64,000 bases of DNA from Bacteroidales bacterium (GTDB lineage Bacteria; Bacteroidota; Bacteroidia; Bacteroidales; UBA932): the NCBI GenBank assembly GCA_016285455.1, contig JAEEQS010000004.1, positions 98,217 through 162,216 on the forward strand, read 5' to 3'. The notes below the pieces were generated by a model that saw nothing but the letters and a program-made list of their open reading frames with translations, searched no databases and had not been told where the DNA came from. Shown one piece after another: positions 34,949 to 44,704 of the stretch. Position numbers and translations under genes: made by a program. How positions within the stretch are numbered: the stretch's first letter is position 1; the number at the start of each line of letters is the position of its first letter.

Positions 34949-35254
34949 TTACGATTTGTTGGAAGACGGGTTGAACCTGATTGGCATTTCCGGTTCCGGA
35001 TTGTGGAGTGTAATTTCCCCAAAATGGGCCTCGAACTTGCCCACATTGTCTGCAAGAGCATCGCGGAGCCTCTTTGCATTCTCAGGTGTCATTATTATCC
35101 TTTCTGTTACCACGGCCTTTGGAAAACCGGGCAAAATCTTCAGGAAATCCAGCACGAACTCGTTGGGAGAGTGGGTGATTATACTCAGGTTGCAGTAAGA
35201 GCCTTTAGCCACCTCGCTGCCGAGTTCTATATCCAGCTGCTTGTTGTCTGCCAT
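34949..35254 (-). CDS. DUF3467 protein
   Basis: A 101-residue cytoplasmic protein starting at ATG 35254 (MADNKQLDIELGSEVAKGSY); the longer frame runs through both promoters and the valS start region. The pattern 'YCNLSIITHSPNEFVLDFLKI' and 'RIIMTPENAKRLRDAL' identifies the small DUF3467 family, which resembles immune-recognition or ribosome-associated small proteins only superficially and has no assigned function. It is the first gene of the etf/acd unit, with a promoter box at 35286-35293. Confidence 0.87.
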   Translation of the reverse strand: MADNKQLDIELGSEVAKGSYCNLSIITHSPNEFVLDFLKILPGFPKAVVTERIIMTPENAKRLRDALADNVGKFEAHFGEITLHNPEPEMPIRFNPSSNKS

Positions 35255-35285
35255 ACTTATAATATTGATATAACCTATTAGGGGG

Positions 35286-35293
35286 CAAATATA
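35286..35293 (-). promoter_or_regulatory. -7 promoter box for the DUF3467-etfBA-acd-kdsC-maf unit
   Basis: Minus strand TATATTTG, an exact TAnnTTTG match, 31 nt upstream of the ATG at 35254. No other strong box was seen down to 30048 on this strand. Confidence 0.6.
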
Positions 35294-35304
35294 CTTAAAA
35301 TTAT

Positions 35305-35312
35305 TAACTTTG
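35305..35312 (+). promoter_or_regulatory. -7 promoter box for valS
   Basis: TAACTTTG, an exact TAnnTTTG match, 52 nt upstream of the ATG at 35365 and 12 bp from the opposing box at 35286-35293. Confidence 0.6.
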
Positions 35313-35364
35313 CCACCCGAAGAATGATACGGAAAGTTTTCCGCGATAATAATTTTTAGAGAAA

Positions 35365-38001
35365 ATGGACATTCCTGCAAAGTACGATCCTTCCCTTACG
35401 GAAGACAAATGGTATTCATACTGGTTAGAACACAAGATATTTCATTCCGAGCCCGATGAAAGGGAGCCTTATTCCATAGTAATTCCGCCGCCTAACGTGA
35501 CCGGAGTCCTCCATATGGGGCATATGATGAACAACACTATCCAGGACGTTCTCATCAGAAGAGCGCGAATGACCGGCAAGAACGCCTGCTGGGTTCCGGG
35601 AACGGACCACGCGTCCATTGCAACAGAGGCTAAAGTCGTTGCCAGGCTAAAGGAAAAGGGCATAGAAAAGTCTTCTCTGACCAGGGAGCAGTTCCTGGAA
35701 GAGGCCTGGAAATGGAAGGAAGAGCACGGCGGAATAATCCTCAAGCAGCTTAGAAAACTGGGAGCCTCATGCGACTGGGACCGTACCCGCTTTACTATGG
35801 AACCTGCTCTGAGCAAGGCTGTTATCAACACTTTCGTGTATTTCTACAAGAAAGGAATGATCTATCGCGGAGTAAGAATGGTAAACTGGGATCCTGTCGG
35901 AAAGACCGCCGTAAGCGACGAGGAGGTGATCCACAAGGAGACCAAGAGCAAGCTCTATTATCTCAGGTATTTCATCAGCGATGGGGGAAAGGCCACAGAC
36001 AAGTACATTGTAATTGCCACCACCCGTCCTGAAACCATAATGGCCGATGCCGCAGTCTGCATCAACCCTAACGATGAGAGATATCACTGGCTGCGGGGCA
36101 AGAAAATTCTCATTCCTCTGATTAACAAGGAGATTCCTATTATTGAGGATGATTATGTTACGATGGATTTCGGAACCGGATGCCTCAAGGTTACACCGGC
36201 TCATGATATCAATGACTACGAGATAGGCCTCAGGCACCATCTTCCTGTGCTTGACATAATAGACGATGACGGATGCCTGAACTCCAAGGCCCAGATACTT
36301 GTAGGGCAGGAAAGGTTCCAGGCTAGAAAGAACATCGTCAAGATGCTGGAAGAGTCCGGAAACCTGGAAAAGACAGAAGACTACATATCTCCAGTGGGAC
36401 ATTCAGAAAGAACCGATGCAGTAATTGAGCCTAAACTCTCCCTGCAGTGGTTCCTGAAGATGGATGAACTGGCAAAGAAGGCTCTAAAGAGCGTTGTAGA
36501 CGGAAAGGTAAAACTCATTCCGGACAGGTTCACAAACACTTACCGCCACTGGATGGAAACAGTAAGGGACTGGTGCATTTCACGCCAGCTTTGGTGGGGC
36601 CAGCAGATTCCGGCTTACTACACTCCAGACGGTGAATGCTTTGTAGCCGCCACAAAAGAAGAGGCCTATAAAGAAGCGCTTGCAAAATACCCGTATCTTA
36701 AGATAGAGGAACTGACTCAGGACGAAGACGTTCTGGATACCTGGTTCTCTTCTTGGCTGTGGCCGATTTCAGTATTTGATCCTGAAAAGCCTGGTTTCCC
36801 AGACAGGGAACCTAATAAGGAACTTGCATACTATTTCCCGACAAATGACCTGATTACTGCTCCTGACATCCTCTTCTTCTGGGTTGCCAGAATGATTATG
36901 GCCGCAGACGAGTTTGAGGGCAAGGAACCATTCAGCAACGTTTACCTGACAGGAATCGTTAGAGACAAGCTGGGAAGAAAGATGAGCAAGACTCTGGGCA
37001 ACTCCCCTGATCCTCTGGTGCTCATCAAGCAGTATGGTGCAGATGCCGTAAGAATAGGAATGCTTCTTTGCTCAAGTGCCGGAAACGACATATTCTACGA
37101 TGAGTCACAGGTTGAGCAGGGAAGAAATTTCTGCAACAAGATATGGAACGCATTCCGTCTGATAAAGGGCTGGGAGATAGACGAAAACGCCAAGCCTACA
37201 GATGCATGCACCAAGGCAGTTGAGTGGTTTGACAGCTTGCTTTCAAAGTCTATTGAAACAATCGCTGATCATTTTTCAAAGTTCAGGGTTTCCGATGCCA
37301 CGATGACCATCTACAAGCTCTTCTGGGACGAGTTCTGCGCCTGGTATCTGGAGGCGGTGAAACCTGCATTCGGGCAAAAGATAGACAGATGCACCTATGA
37401 CATTAGCCTGTACTTCTTTGACAGTCTTCTGAAACTCCTGCATCCGTTTATGCCTTTCATCACAGAGGAACTTTGGCAGAATCTTGCAGAAAGGAAAGAT
37501 GGAGAAACCATTATGCTCCAGCCTATGCCTAAGGCGGGAGAGATTGACGAGAAAGCCATCGCGGACTTTGAAATTGCAAGAGGCTGCGTTGTCAATATCA
37601 GGAATATTCGCCAGAGCAAGCAGATTTCTCCTAAAGAAGCAGTAGAGCTTTATGTGAAGAAACCATTTGCCTCATCAGCAGCACCGCTGGTTTCCAAGCT
37701 CGCAAATGTTTCAAAAATAGAGGAATGTACAGATTTCCCTGGCACTACAGGAGTCAACTTTATGGTTGGCACAACTGAATTCTTTGTTCCAGTCCAGGTA
37801 GACGCAGCTGCAGAAATAGCCAAGATTGAGGCAGAAATCAAACGCTATGAAGGCTTCCTTGCCGGAGTTAAGAAGAAACTCTCAAACGAGAGATTCGTCT
37901 CCAGCGCACCTCAGGCAGTCGTTGACCTTGAACGCAAGAAAGAGAGCGATGCCACGGAAAAACTCAAGGCCCTGAATGAACTCCTTCAAAGGCTTAAATA
38001 G
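35365..38001 (+). CDS. valS: Valyl-tRNA synthetase
   Basis: An 878-residue class I aminoacyl-tRNA synthetase that charges tRNA-Val. The HIGH motif is HMGH in PPNVTGVLHMGHMMN (near 37-51), and KMSKS is KMSKT in KLGRKMSKTLGNSPDP. Between them lies the CP1 editing domain (TTRPETIMADAAV, the hydrolytic site for mischarged Thr). The C-terminus has the anticodon-binding helices and a final coiled coil (about 815-878) typical of ValRS. Length is normal. The last 26 nt overlap the start of the next gene in another frame. Confidence 0.97.
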   Translation: MDIPAKYDPSLTEDKWYSYWLEHKIFHSEPDEREPYSIVIPPPNVTGVLHMGHMMNNTIQDVLIRRARMTGKNACWVPGTDHASIATEAKVVARLKEKGIEKSSLTREQFLEEAWKWKEEHGGIILKQLRKLGASCDWDRTRFTMEPALSKAVINTFVYFYKKGMIYRGVRMVNWDPVGKTAVSDEEVIHKETKSKLYYLRYFISDGGKATDKYIVIATTRPETIMADAAVCINPNDERYHWLRGKKILIPLINKEIPIIEDDYVTMDFGTGCLKVTPAHDINDYEIGLRHHLPVLDIIDDDGCLNSKAQILVGQERFQARKNIVKMLEESGNLEKTEDYISPVGHSERTDAVIEPKLSLQWFLKMDELAKKALKSVVDGKVKLIPDRFTNTYRHWMETVRDWCISRQLWWGQQIPAYYTPDGECFVAATKEEAYKEALAKYPYLKIEELTQDEDVLDTWFSSWLWPISVFDPEKPGFPDREPNKELAYYFPTNDLITAPDILFFWVARMIMAADEFEGKEPFSNVYLTGIVRDKLGRKMSKTLGNSPDPLVLIKQYGADAVRIGMLLCSSAGNDIFYDESQVEQGRNFCNKIWNAFRLIKGWEIDENAKPTDACTKAVEWFDSLLSKSIETIADHFSKFRVSDATMTIYKLFWDEFCAWYLEAVKPAFGQKIDRCTYDISLYFFDSLLKLLHPFMPFITEELWQNLAERKDGETIMLQPMPKAGEIDEKAIADFEIARGCVVNIRNIRQSKQISPKEAVELYVKKPFASSAAPLVSKLANVSKIEECTDFPGTTGVNFMVGTTEFFVPVQVDAAAEIAKIEAEIKRYEGFLAGVKKKLSNERFVSSAPQAVVDLERKKESDATEKLKALNELLQRLK

Positions 38002-40546
38002 CAAGCAGGTAGAAGAAAACCGGCTAAAATACGGTTCCAATGCCCTTACTCCACCAAAGAGAGAGCATTGGATTCTGATTTTTCTGGGCAAATTCAAGGA
38101 TCCTCTCATTATCATCCTCAGCATCGCCGCTGCCATATCTCTGACAATAACCATAGTTTTCGGCAAAGGCTCTCTTCTGGAAAGCGCTGGCATCATTATC
38201 GCTATAATTCTTGCCACCCTTGTTTCCTTCCTTAATGAATACAAGGCAGGTAAGGAGTTTGACATTCTCAACAGTATCAACGACAATTCCGGAGTAAAAG
38301 TAATACGTCAGGCTGAAAATGGAGAATCCTCAGTCACCGTTATACCTAAGACTGAAATAGTTGCAGGGGATTATGTTGTACTCGGCAGCGGAGACGAAAT
38401 TCCGGCCGACGGCACTGTTGTGTATGCCGTAAATCTCTATGCAGACGAGTCAAGCCTTAATGGAGAAAGTAAACCATCCGGTAAGAAGGCAGAAATAGTA
38501 ACTGACTATAAAACTGCATATTCTCCTAACAAACTCTATCGCGGAACTGCCATTGTGGAAGGTGAGGGAGTTATGCTGGTTGAAACTGTGGGAGACCGCA
38601 CTGAAATTGGAAAGACGGCAAGGGCTGCAAGCGAAAGCACAGATATTCAGACTCCGCTTTCCAGACAGCTGGCAAAGCTTGGAAAGCAGATAGGATGGGT
38701 TGGCATTACTGTCTCCGTTTTAGTGTTCGTGGCTTTGCTGGTTTATGAGTGGCATCACGGACTGAATCTCGGAAGCGCAGACGGAATCAATCATCTTATA
38801 ACGATGTTTATGCTCGCCGTTACCCTTATTGTAATGGCTGTGCCTGAGGGGCTTCCAATGAGCATATCGCTGTCTTTGGCCTATAGTATGCGCAAAATGA
38901 CTGCGCAGAATGCGCTGGTCAGGAAAATGCACGCCTGCGAGACTATGGGAGCCGCAACCGTCATCTGTACAGACAAGACCGGAACACTCACAAAAAACAA
39001 GATGAGTGTAGCGTACTGCTCTCTGGAAAACGGGATGAAAACAGCCAAAGCCATCAGCCTCAATTCCGCAGCATTTCTTGACAAAGAGAAGTTCATAGGC
39101 AGTCCAACCGAGGGCGCTATGCTCCTTCACATACGCAATCAAGGTTACGACTATCTGAAAATCAGAGAAGAAAACAATATACTGGAAAGAATTCCGTTTG
39201 CATCTTTCCTCAAATATATGGCCACTCTGGTGGAAAACGGCACTGGTTGCGAATTGTTTGTCAAAGGCTCTCCTGAAGTAATTATTCCTATTTCAACGAT
39301 GGACAAGGCCGCCCAAGAAAAAGAGCTGAAGACAATAGCTTCTTTCCAGAAAAGGGGAATGCGATGCATATCATTTGCCAGCAAGGTATTTGACGCTAAA
39401 CCGGAATCCGGTCTTGCAAACCTCATAGAGAATCTGGAATACGACGGCTTTGCAGCTATTGAAGATCCAGTAAGAGAAGATGTTCCTCAGGCAATAGCAA
39501 AGTGTGAAACAGCTGGCATAGAAATCAAGGTAGTGACAGGTGACAATTCTCTTACTGCCATTGAGATAGCCAGGCAGGCAACTCTTTGGAAAGAGTCAGA
39601 TACGGTTGAAAGAAACTCCATTACAGGAGCAGAATTCGCTCTGCTTACAGACAAGGAGGCAAAAGAGAGGATCCCCGATATCAAGGTAATGTCCAGGGCA
39701 AGGCCGGAAGACAAGATGAGACTTGTAAGACTGCTGGAAGATATGGGAGAGGTGGTTGCTGTAACTGGAGACGGAACAAACGATGCTCCTGCCCTTAACT
39801 ACGCCAACGTTGGCCTTAGTATGGGAAGCGGCACTTCCGTTGCCAAGGAAAGCAGCGACATTATAATCCTTGACGATTCGATTTCTACAGTAGTTACAGC
39901 CGTGGAGTGGGGGCGCAGCATTTATCATAATATCCAGAGATTCATATTCTTCCAGCTTAGCGTAAACGTGGCCGCGCTGCTTACCGCCATAGCCGGCCCT
40001 TTATTCCTCAACGAAGAATATCCGCTAACCATTACTCAAATACTCTGGATTAACCTGATTATGGATACTCTTGCCGCCATTGCCCTGGCATCCGAGCCAA
40101 AGGATCCTGCAGTTATGACGGAAAAGCCGAGGGGGCTCAACGATTCCATAATCACAAAAAAAATATGGAGCAGGATAATGATTGCCGGAATAGGAATGTT
40201 TGCCGCCGCTTTCCTGTATATGCTGTTCGACAAACACGAGCCAGGAACCTCAGGGTATGCAGTGTTCCTTTCTGCATTCTTTACCGGATTTGTCCTGATG
40301 CAGGCTTGGAATCTTCTTAATGCCAGAGTGCTTGGAACAAACAGGGGAGCATTCTCCAAGATCTGTTCAAACAGAAACTTTATAGGCGTGCTTGCCCTTA
40401 TTCTAATCCTTCAGTTTATTATAGTGCAGCTTGTTCCTGGAGATGTGTTCAGGACAATTAGGCTAGACGGCTTAACCTGGTTAATTTTGGCGGGCGCAAC
40501 CTCTCTCGTCCTTTGGATTGGCCAATTGTTGAAAATCAAAAAATAA
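37976..40546 (+). CDS. P-type cation ATPase (Ca2+-type, PacL/PMCA-like)
   Basis: An 856-residue membrane pump of the P2 class. It has ten predicted membrane helices, the actuator motif SLNGESKPSGK (TGES-like), the ion-binding helix-4 motif VPEGLPMSISLSLAY, the phosphorylation site DKTGTLTKNKM and the hinge motif GDGTNDAPALNYANVG. Helix-6 (NLIMDTLAAIALASEP) carries the Asn/Asp residues of calcium pumps. It probably exports Ca2+ from the cytoplasm. The start codon lies 26 nt inside valS; the next start would cut the N-terminal helix, so the overlap is probably real. Confidence 0.93.
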   Translation: MNSFKGLNSKQVEENRLKYGSNALTPPKREHWILIFLGKFKDPLIIILSIAAAISLTITIVFGKGSLLESAGIIIAIILATLVSFLNEYKAGKEFDILNSINDNSGVKVIRQAENGESSVTVIPKTEIVAGDYVVLGSGDEIPADGTVVYAVNLYADESSLNGESKPSGKKAEIVTDYKTAYSPNKLYRGTAIVEGEGVMLVETVGDRTEIGKTARAASESTDIQTPLSRQLAKLGKQIGWVGITVSVLVFVALLVYEWHHGLNLGSADGINHLITMFMLAVTLIVMAVPEGLPMSISLSLAYSMRKMTAQNALVRKMHACETMGAATVICTDKTGTLTKNKMSVAYCSLENGMKTAKAISLNSAAFLDKEKFIGSPTEGAMLLHIRNQGYDYLKIREENNILERIPFASFLKYMATLVENGTGCELFVKGSPEVIIPISTMDKAAQEKELKTIASFQKRGMRCISFASKVFDAKPESGLANLIENLEYDGFAAIEDPVREDVPQAIAKCETAGIEIKVVTGDNSLTAIEIARQATLWKESDTVERNSITGAEFALLTDKEAKERIPDIKVMSRARPEDKMRLVRLLEDMGEVVAVTGDGTNDAPALNYANVGLSMGSGTSVAKESSDIIILDDSISTVVTAVEWGRSIYHNIQRFIFFQLSVNVAALLTAIAGPLFLNEEYPLTITQILWINLIMDTLAAIALASEPKDPAVMTEKPRGLNDSIITKKIWSRIMIAGIGMFAAAFLYMLFDKHEPGTSGYAVFLSAFFTGFVLMQAWNLLNARVLGTNRGAFSKICSNRNFIGVLALILILQFIIVQLVPGDVFRTIRLDGLTWLILAGATSLVLWIGQLLKIKK

Positions 40547-40551
40547 CAGAT

Positions 40552-40965
40552 ATGTACACCTCAGAAATCAAACTGGACGTAAGATACTATGAATGTGACC
40601 AGATGGGTATCGTCCACCATTCCAATTACGTGAGGTTCTTTGAGTGCGGAAGGAACCAGATGATGAAAGAACTCGGCATTCCAATCGAGAAGATGGAAGA
40701 AGAGAACATAATGTTCCCGGTGGTTAGCGTGGATATTCACTTTAAGCTCCCGTCCAGGATGGGGGATACTCTAAGAGTGGTAACAACGCTGAAGAAAAAA
40801 CCTCAGGCAAAACTGTACTTCGACCAGAAGGTTTATAACCAGAAAGATGAACTGATTTGCTATGGAGAAGTGATTGTCGGCTTTATCAGCGCAGACCGAA
40901 GAATGCCTGTCAGGGCCCCTCAGAACTTTCTGGATAAAATAGCGGCATACTATCCAGAAGATTGA
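40552..40965 (+). CDS. Acyl-CoA thioesterase of the YbgC/FadM (4HBT) family
   Basis: A 137-residue hot-dog-fold hydrolase starting at ATG 40552, 5 nt after the ATPase stop. The catalytic region YYECDQMGIVHHSNYVRFFE has the Asp of the 4-hydroxybenzoyl-CoA thioesterase family (D-x-x-G-x-V/I-x-x-x-x-Y). YbgC-type enzymes hydrolyse short acyl-CoAs and are often linked to the Tol-Pal system, but no tol genes are here. It is the last gene before the tat unit. Confidence 0.9.
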   Translation: MYTSEIKLDVRYYECDQMGIVHHSNYVRFFECGRNQMMKELGIPIEKMEEENIMFPVVSVDIHFKLPSRMGDTLRVVTTLKKKPQAKLYFDQKVYNQKDELICYGEVIVGFISADRRMPVRAPQNFLDKIAAYYPED

Positions 40966-40983
40966 GAAGTGGGAAAAAATCAT

Positions 40984-40991
40984 TAAATTTG
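40984..40991 (+). promoter_or_regulatory. -7 promoter box for tatA-tatC
   Basis: TAAATTTG, an exact TAnnTTTG match, 32 nt upstream of the tatA ATG at 41024. Confidence 0.6.
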
Positions 40992-41023
40992 TCCGGATTG
41001 GAAAATTATAAAAACATCATATT

Positions 41024-41248
41024 ATGAAGAATCTGCTATTATTCGGTTCATTCGGCTGGGGAGAAATCCTCATCATCGCCTTTGTTATCCTCCTTCTTTT
41101 CGGCGGCAGGAAAATTCCTGAGCTTATGAGAGGCATTGGCAAGGGAGTCAAGAGCTTCAAAGACGGAATGAAAGGCGTTGAGGATGAAATCAAAGACGAC
41201 GAGGTAAAAGACACCATCAAGGATATCAAGAAAGATATCGAGAACTAA
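41024..41248 (+). CDS. tatA: Twin-arginine translocase subunit TatA
   Basis: A 74-residue protein: short periplasmic start, one membrane helix (about 9-25), the FGG-x-K-I-P hinge ([14 protein letters not shown]), an amphipathic helix ([19 protein letters not shown]) and an acidic/lysine tail. It forms the pore-like component for export of folded proteins bearing an RR leader. There is no separate TatB nearby, as is usual in Bacteroidota. tatC follows after 27 nt. Confidence 0.94.
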   Translation: MKNLLLFGSFGWGEILIIAFVILLLFGGRKIPELMRGIGKGVKSFKDGMKGVEDEIKDDEVKDTIKDIKKDIEN

Positions 41249-41275
41249 ACATTCTTCCCCTTGGCTGAGAAGAGC

Positions 41276-42040
41276 ATGACATTCTGGGAACATTTGGATG
41301 AGCTGAGGAAGGTTCTCTTCCGTTCAGCTCTTATCCTTTTAGGGGCAGCCATAGTGTTCTTCATCTTCAAGGATTTCATGTTCAAGATAGTGTTCGCCCC
41401 AACGGACGACCACTTTGTGCTCTACAGGTTCGTTGACAAGATCCTGGCGCTCTTCCATCAGGATCCGCTAGGACCTTTCAAGCTGAAAATCATAAATATA
41501 GACCTGCCAGCCCAGTTTTTCATCCACATCAGCACTTCTTTCTATTTCGCGATAGTTGTTTGCACTCCGATAGTGCTGTACCAGCTATGGACTTTTGTAA
41601 GCCCGGCTCTCTATCCAAAAGAAAAGACTGCGGCAATTAGAGCTTTTTCTTTTGCGGCTGTATTCTTCTATCTGGGCGTACTCATTGGCTATTTCGTGCT
41701 TTTCCCGCTGACTCTCAGATTCCTGGGAACATATCAGGTTATGGAGGAAGTGGCTAACCAGATATCTTTGAAATCTTACATTTCCACTTTCTTTTCCTTG
41801 ATTCTGATTCTGGGAGCCGTGTTTGAGTTGCCAACTGTTGCAGCGTTGCTGTCCAAGTTCGGACTCATTTATAAGCATACCCTCAAGAAATACCGCAGAC
41901 ATGCTTTTGTGATACTGCTTATTATTGCAGCTATTATTACTCCTACTGGAGACCCGTTCACGCTGATGGCTGTTGGACTCCCGCTTTACGGCCTGTATGA
42001 AGTCAGCATAATGATGTGCCGGAAAAAGCCTGAAGAATGA
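41276..42040 (+). CDS. tatC: Sec-independent translocase TatC
   Basis: A 254-residue six-helix membrane protein that recognises twin-arginine signal peptides. It opens MTFWEHLDELRKVLFRS, the conserved cytoplasmic N-terminus of TatC; PALYPKEK (about 110-117) and PTGDPFTLM near the end are also typical. I chose ATG 41276; an in-frame TTG at 41261 would add MAEKS. The stop overlaps the next start (ATGA, 42037-42040), so tatA-tatC-ABC-F is one unit. The dicluster ferredoxin at 7369-7785 is a likely client. Confidence 0.94.
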   Translation: MTFWEHLDELRKVLFRSALILLGAAIVFFIFKDFMFKIVFAPTDDHFVLYRFVDKILALFHQDPLGPFKLKIINIDLPAQFFIHISTSFYFAIVVCTPIVLYQLWTFVSPALYPKEKTAAIRAFSFAAVFFYLGVLIGYFVLFPLTLRFLGTYQVMEEVANQISLKSYISTFFSLILILGAVFELPTVAALLSKFGLIYKHTLKKYRRHAFVILLIIAAIITPTGDPFTLMAVGLPLYGLYEVSIMMCRKKPEE

Positions 42041-43944
42041 TAACTGTCAACGATCTTACGCTATCCTGGGGAGCTTTTACACTCCTGGATCACATCAATA
42101 TACATATCGGAGACAACGAAAAGATTGGCCTTGTAGGAAAGAACGGGGCGGGCAAATCCACGCTGCTGAAACTAATACTCGGCGAAGTGTCTCCTACATC
42201 TGGTTCTGTTACCAAGACAAGAGGGGAGAGGATTGGCTACCTGCCCCAGATGATGGAACACTCAAAGGATAAGACCGTGATGGAGGAGACTATGACGGCC
42301 TTTGACAATCTCTTTGCCCTTCACGAAAGAATAGACAGCATTACCGCAGAGCTTTCTGAAAGAACCGATTATCAGTCAAATTCATACAACAACCTCATCG
42401 TTGAACTGAACAATATACAGGACAGGGTGGCAATGATGGAAAGCGAGCCTCCTGCAAGCCAGGCTGAAAAAGTGCTTTCCGGCCTGGGATTCAAGCCGGA
42501 AGAATTCAACAGGCCGACAAGAGAACTCAGCCAGGGATGGAATATGAGAATCGAGCTGGCCAAGATACTGCTTTCAAAGCCAGACAGTCTTCTTCTGGAC
42601 GAGCCTACAAACCATCTCGACATTGAATCTATCCAATGGTTTGAAGACTATCTGAAATCGTTCAAGGGTTCCGTTCTGCTGATCTCGCACGACCGCAAAT
42701 TCCTGGACAGCACAACAAGCCGAACAATCGAGATAATGCTCTCCAAAATACACGATTACAAAGTATCTTATTCTAAGTACAAGATACTGAGAAAAGAGAG
42801 GATGGAGCAGCAGAGAGCCGCCTACGAAAACCAGCAGAGGATGATAGAGAAGACGGAGGAGTTCATTGAAAGGTTCCGCTACAAAGCCACAAAGAGCAAT
42901 CAGGTCCAGAGTAGAATCAAGGCGCTCGACAAACTGGAAAGAATTGAAATAGACCTTGAAGACAAAGCCGCTCTGACTGTAAAGTTCCCGCCGGCTCCAA
43001 GAAGCGGGCAGGTGGTTTTCCGCTCAGAAGACTTGGCTATAGGTTATGGGAGCCGTGTTGTGGCCTCCAAAATCAATATGACGATAGAAAGGGGAGAGAA
43101 AGTGGCGTTTGTGGGAAGGAACGGAGAAGGCAAGACCACAATGATGAGAGTCTTGATAGGGGAACTGGCTACTTTGGCTGGAAAGGCCGAGCACGGTTAT
43201 AATGTTGCATTGGGCTATTACGCGCAGAATCAAGAAGATATACTAGACAAGAACGAGACTGTCTATTCCACTCTGGAAAGCGCGGCACCGGGCGAATACC
43301 GCCAGAGGCTCCGCGATCTTTTGGGAGCGTTCCTTTTCAAGGGAGAAGACGTGGACAAGAAAGTAGCGGTTCTGAGCGGCGGAGAAAGGGCAAGACTGGC
43401 TATGGCAAAGCTCATCCTCAAGCCTTACAACCTGCTGGCGCTCGACGAGCCTACCAACCATATGGATATCCAGAGCAAGGAGATTCTTAAGCAGGCCCTT
43501 CAGAAATATGATGGCACTCTGGTTATTGTCTCTCACGACAGAGACTTTCTCAACGGCCTGGTAGACAAGGCGTACGAGTTCCGCGACGGCAAAGTTAAAG
43601 AACATTTGGGCGGTATAGAACCATATCTGGAGCATCTGAAGAAAGACCTAATTGCCCAGACACTCCCTGCAAAGAAAGAAGAAAAGAAGCCAGAAGAAAA
43701 GCCTGTCCAGATAAAAGACTCGCAGCAGGCAAGGGCTGAAAGCAAAGAAGAAAGGCGGAAGAGGAAGGAAATCGAGAAGCTGGAAAACGAAATCGCTGAG
43801 CTGGACTACAAGATTTCAGACATAGAGCAAAGGCTGTCATCTCCAGTCAGCGCAGAAGATGTTGAAAAACTCTCCAGTGAATACTCCCGCCTTAAGGAAG
43901 AGAGAGATTCAAAGCTAGACAAGTGGATGGAAATTTCAGGATAG
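42037..43944 (+). CDS. ABC-F family ATPase (Uup/YdiF-like)
   Basis: A 635-residue soluble protein with two ABC ATPase domains and no membrane part. Domain 1 has Walker A GKNGAGKST (34-42), a degenerate signature LSQGWNMRIELAK and Walker B LLLDEPTNHLD. Domain 2 has GRNGEGKTT, LSGGERARLAMAK and LALDEPTNHMD. Between them is the interdomain linker that enters the ribosomal E site, and the C-terminus is a charged coiled coil (about 545-635) as in Uup. ABC-F proteins act on stalled ribosomes or, for Uup, on replication intermediates. The gene is translationally coupled to tatC. Confidence 0.93.
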   Translation: MITVNDLTLSWGAFTLLDHINIHIGDNEKIGLVGKNGAGKSTLLKLILGEVSPTSGSVTKTRGERIGYLPQMMEHSKDKTVMEETMTAFDNLFALHERIDSITAELSERTDYQSNSYNNLIVELNNIQDRVAMMESEPPASQAEKVLSGLGFKPEEFNRPTRELSQGWNMRIELAKILLSKPDSLLLDEPTNHLDIESIQWFEDYLKSFKGSVLLISHDRKFLDSTTSRTIEIMLSKIHDYKVSYSKYKILRKERMEQQRAAYENQQRMIEKTEEFIERFRYKATKSNQVQSRIKALDKLERIEIDLEDKAALTVKFPPAPRSGQVVFRSEDLAIGYGSRVVASKINMTIERGEKVAFVGRNGEGKTTMMRVLIGELATLAGKAEHGYNVALGYYAQNQEDILDKNETVYSTLESAAPGEYRQRLRDLLGAFLFKGEDVDKKVAVLSGGERARLAMAKLILKPYNLLALDEPTNHMDIQSKEILKQALQKYDGTLVIVSHDRDFLNGLVDKAYEFRDGKVKEHLGGIEPYLEHLKKDLIAQTLPAKKEEKKPEEKPVQIKDSQQARAESKEERRKRKEIEKLENEIAELDYKISDIEQRLSSPVSAEDVEKLSSEYSRLKEERDSKLDKWMEISG

Positions 43945-43947
43945 GGG

Positions 43948-44703
43948 TTACCTTGCCCTAATTAGAGAAAGTATTGCTGCACAAGCAGTTGCTACATTCA
44001 AAGACTCAGACCCATGGCCGCCTTCTCTTATCTTTCCAGCCTTGTCAAAAGACGGAATAAGTATATGCTTTTCCTTTGGTATAATGGCGGAAATATCCTC
44101 CGAAATACCGAACGATTCACTTCCCAGAACAACAATGCCTCCGCCTTCAATTCCGCTGTAAAAATCATCGCTTAAAGGCTTTCCGTCCAGGAAGGTCCCA
44201 AATACAGGAATACCTCCTGCTTCCGCTTTGGATATAACATCTGCAAGATTGCAGTAAACTACAGGCACTCTGAATATTGCGCCCATTGTTGCCTGGATTG
44301 TCTTGGGATTGTAAAGTTCCACGCTGTCTGGGCTGCAGAACACTGCGCTTACACCAAACCAGTCTGCCAGACGGATTATGGTTCCAAGGTTTCCGGGGTC
44401 TTTCACTCCGTCCAGCATCAAGTAAAGACGGCCTTTTTCAAGACGGATATCGCTGAGCAGAATCTTTTTCTGCCTTACTACTGCAAGAACAGGTGAGGGG
44501 GATGAGAGAGAAGAAATCCTTGCCATTGCCGCTGGGCTGATTTCATCTCTTTTCCAGAGAGATTCAATCTCATAGCCGGAATGCAAAGCTTCTGCCACAA
44601 GCTTCTCTCCCTCAACCACAAACAGAGAAGTATCTGCACGGAATTTCTTCTGTTGCAGAGAACGGATCCTCTTGATCTGTGCTGCGGAAATTGACTTGTT
44701 CAT
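43948..44703 (-). CDS. SpoU/TrmH-family RNA 2'-O-methyltransferase
   Basis: A 251-residue SPOUT enzyme. An N-terminal substrate-binding part (FVVEGEKLVAEAL, 28-40) is followed by the knotted SAM domain with motif 1 DPGNLGTIIRLAD, motif 2 VLGSESFGIS and motif 3 SESLNVATACAAIL. It probably methylates a ribose in 23S rRNA or tRNA; the target cannot be read from sequence. It starts 1 nt after the decarboxylase gene and ends 3 nt from the convergent ABC-F gene. Confidence 0.93.
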   Translation of the reverse strand: MNKSISAAQIKRIRSLQQKKFRADTSLFVVEGEKLVAEALHSGYEIESLWKRDEISPAAMARISSLSSPSPVLAVVRQKKILLSDIRLEKGRLYLMLDGVKDPGNLGTIIRLADWFGVSAVFCSPDSVELYNPKTIQATMGAIFRVPVVYCNLADVISKAEAGGIPVFGTFLDGKPLSDDFYSGIEGGGIVVLGSESFGISEDISAIIPKEKHILIPSFDKAGKIREGGHGSESLNVATACAAILSLIRAR

Positions 44704-44704
44704 A

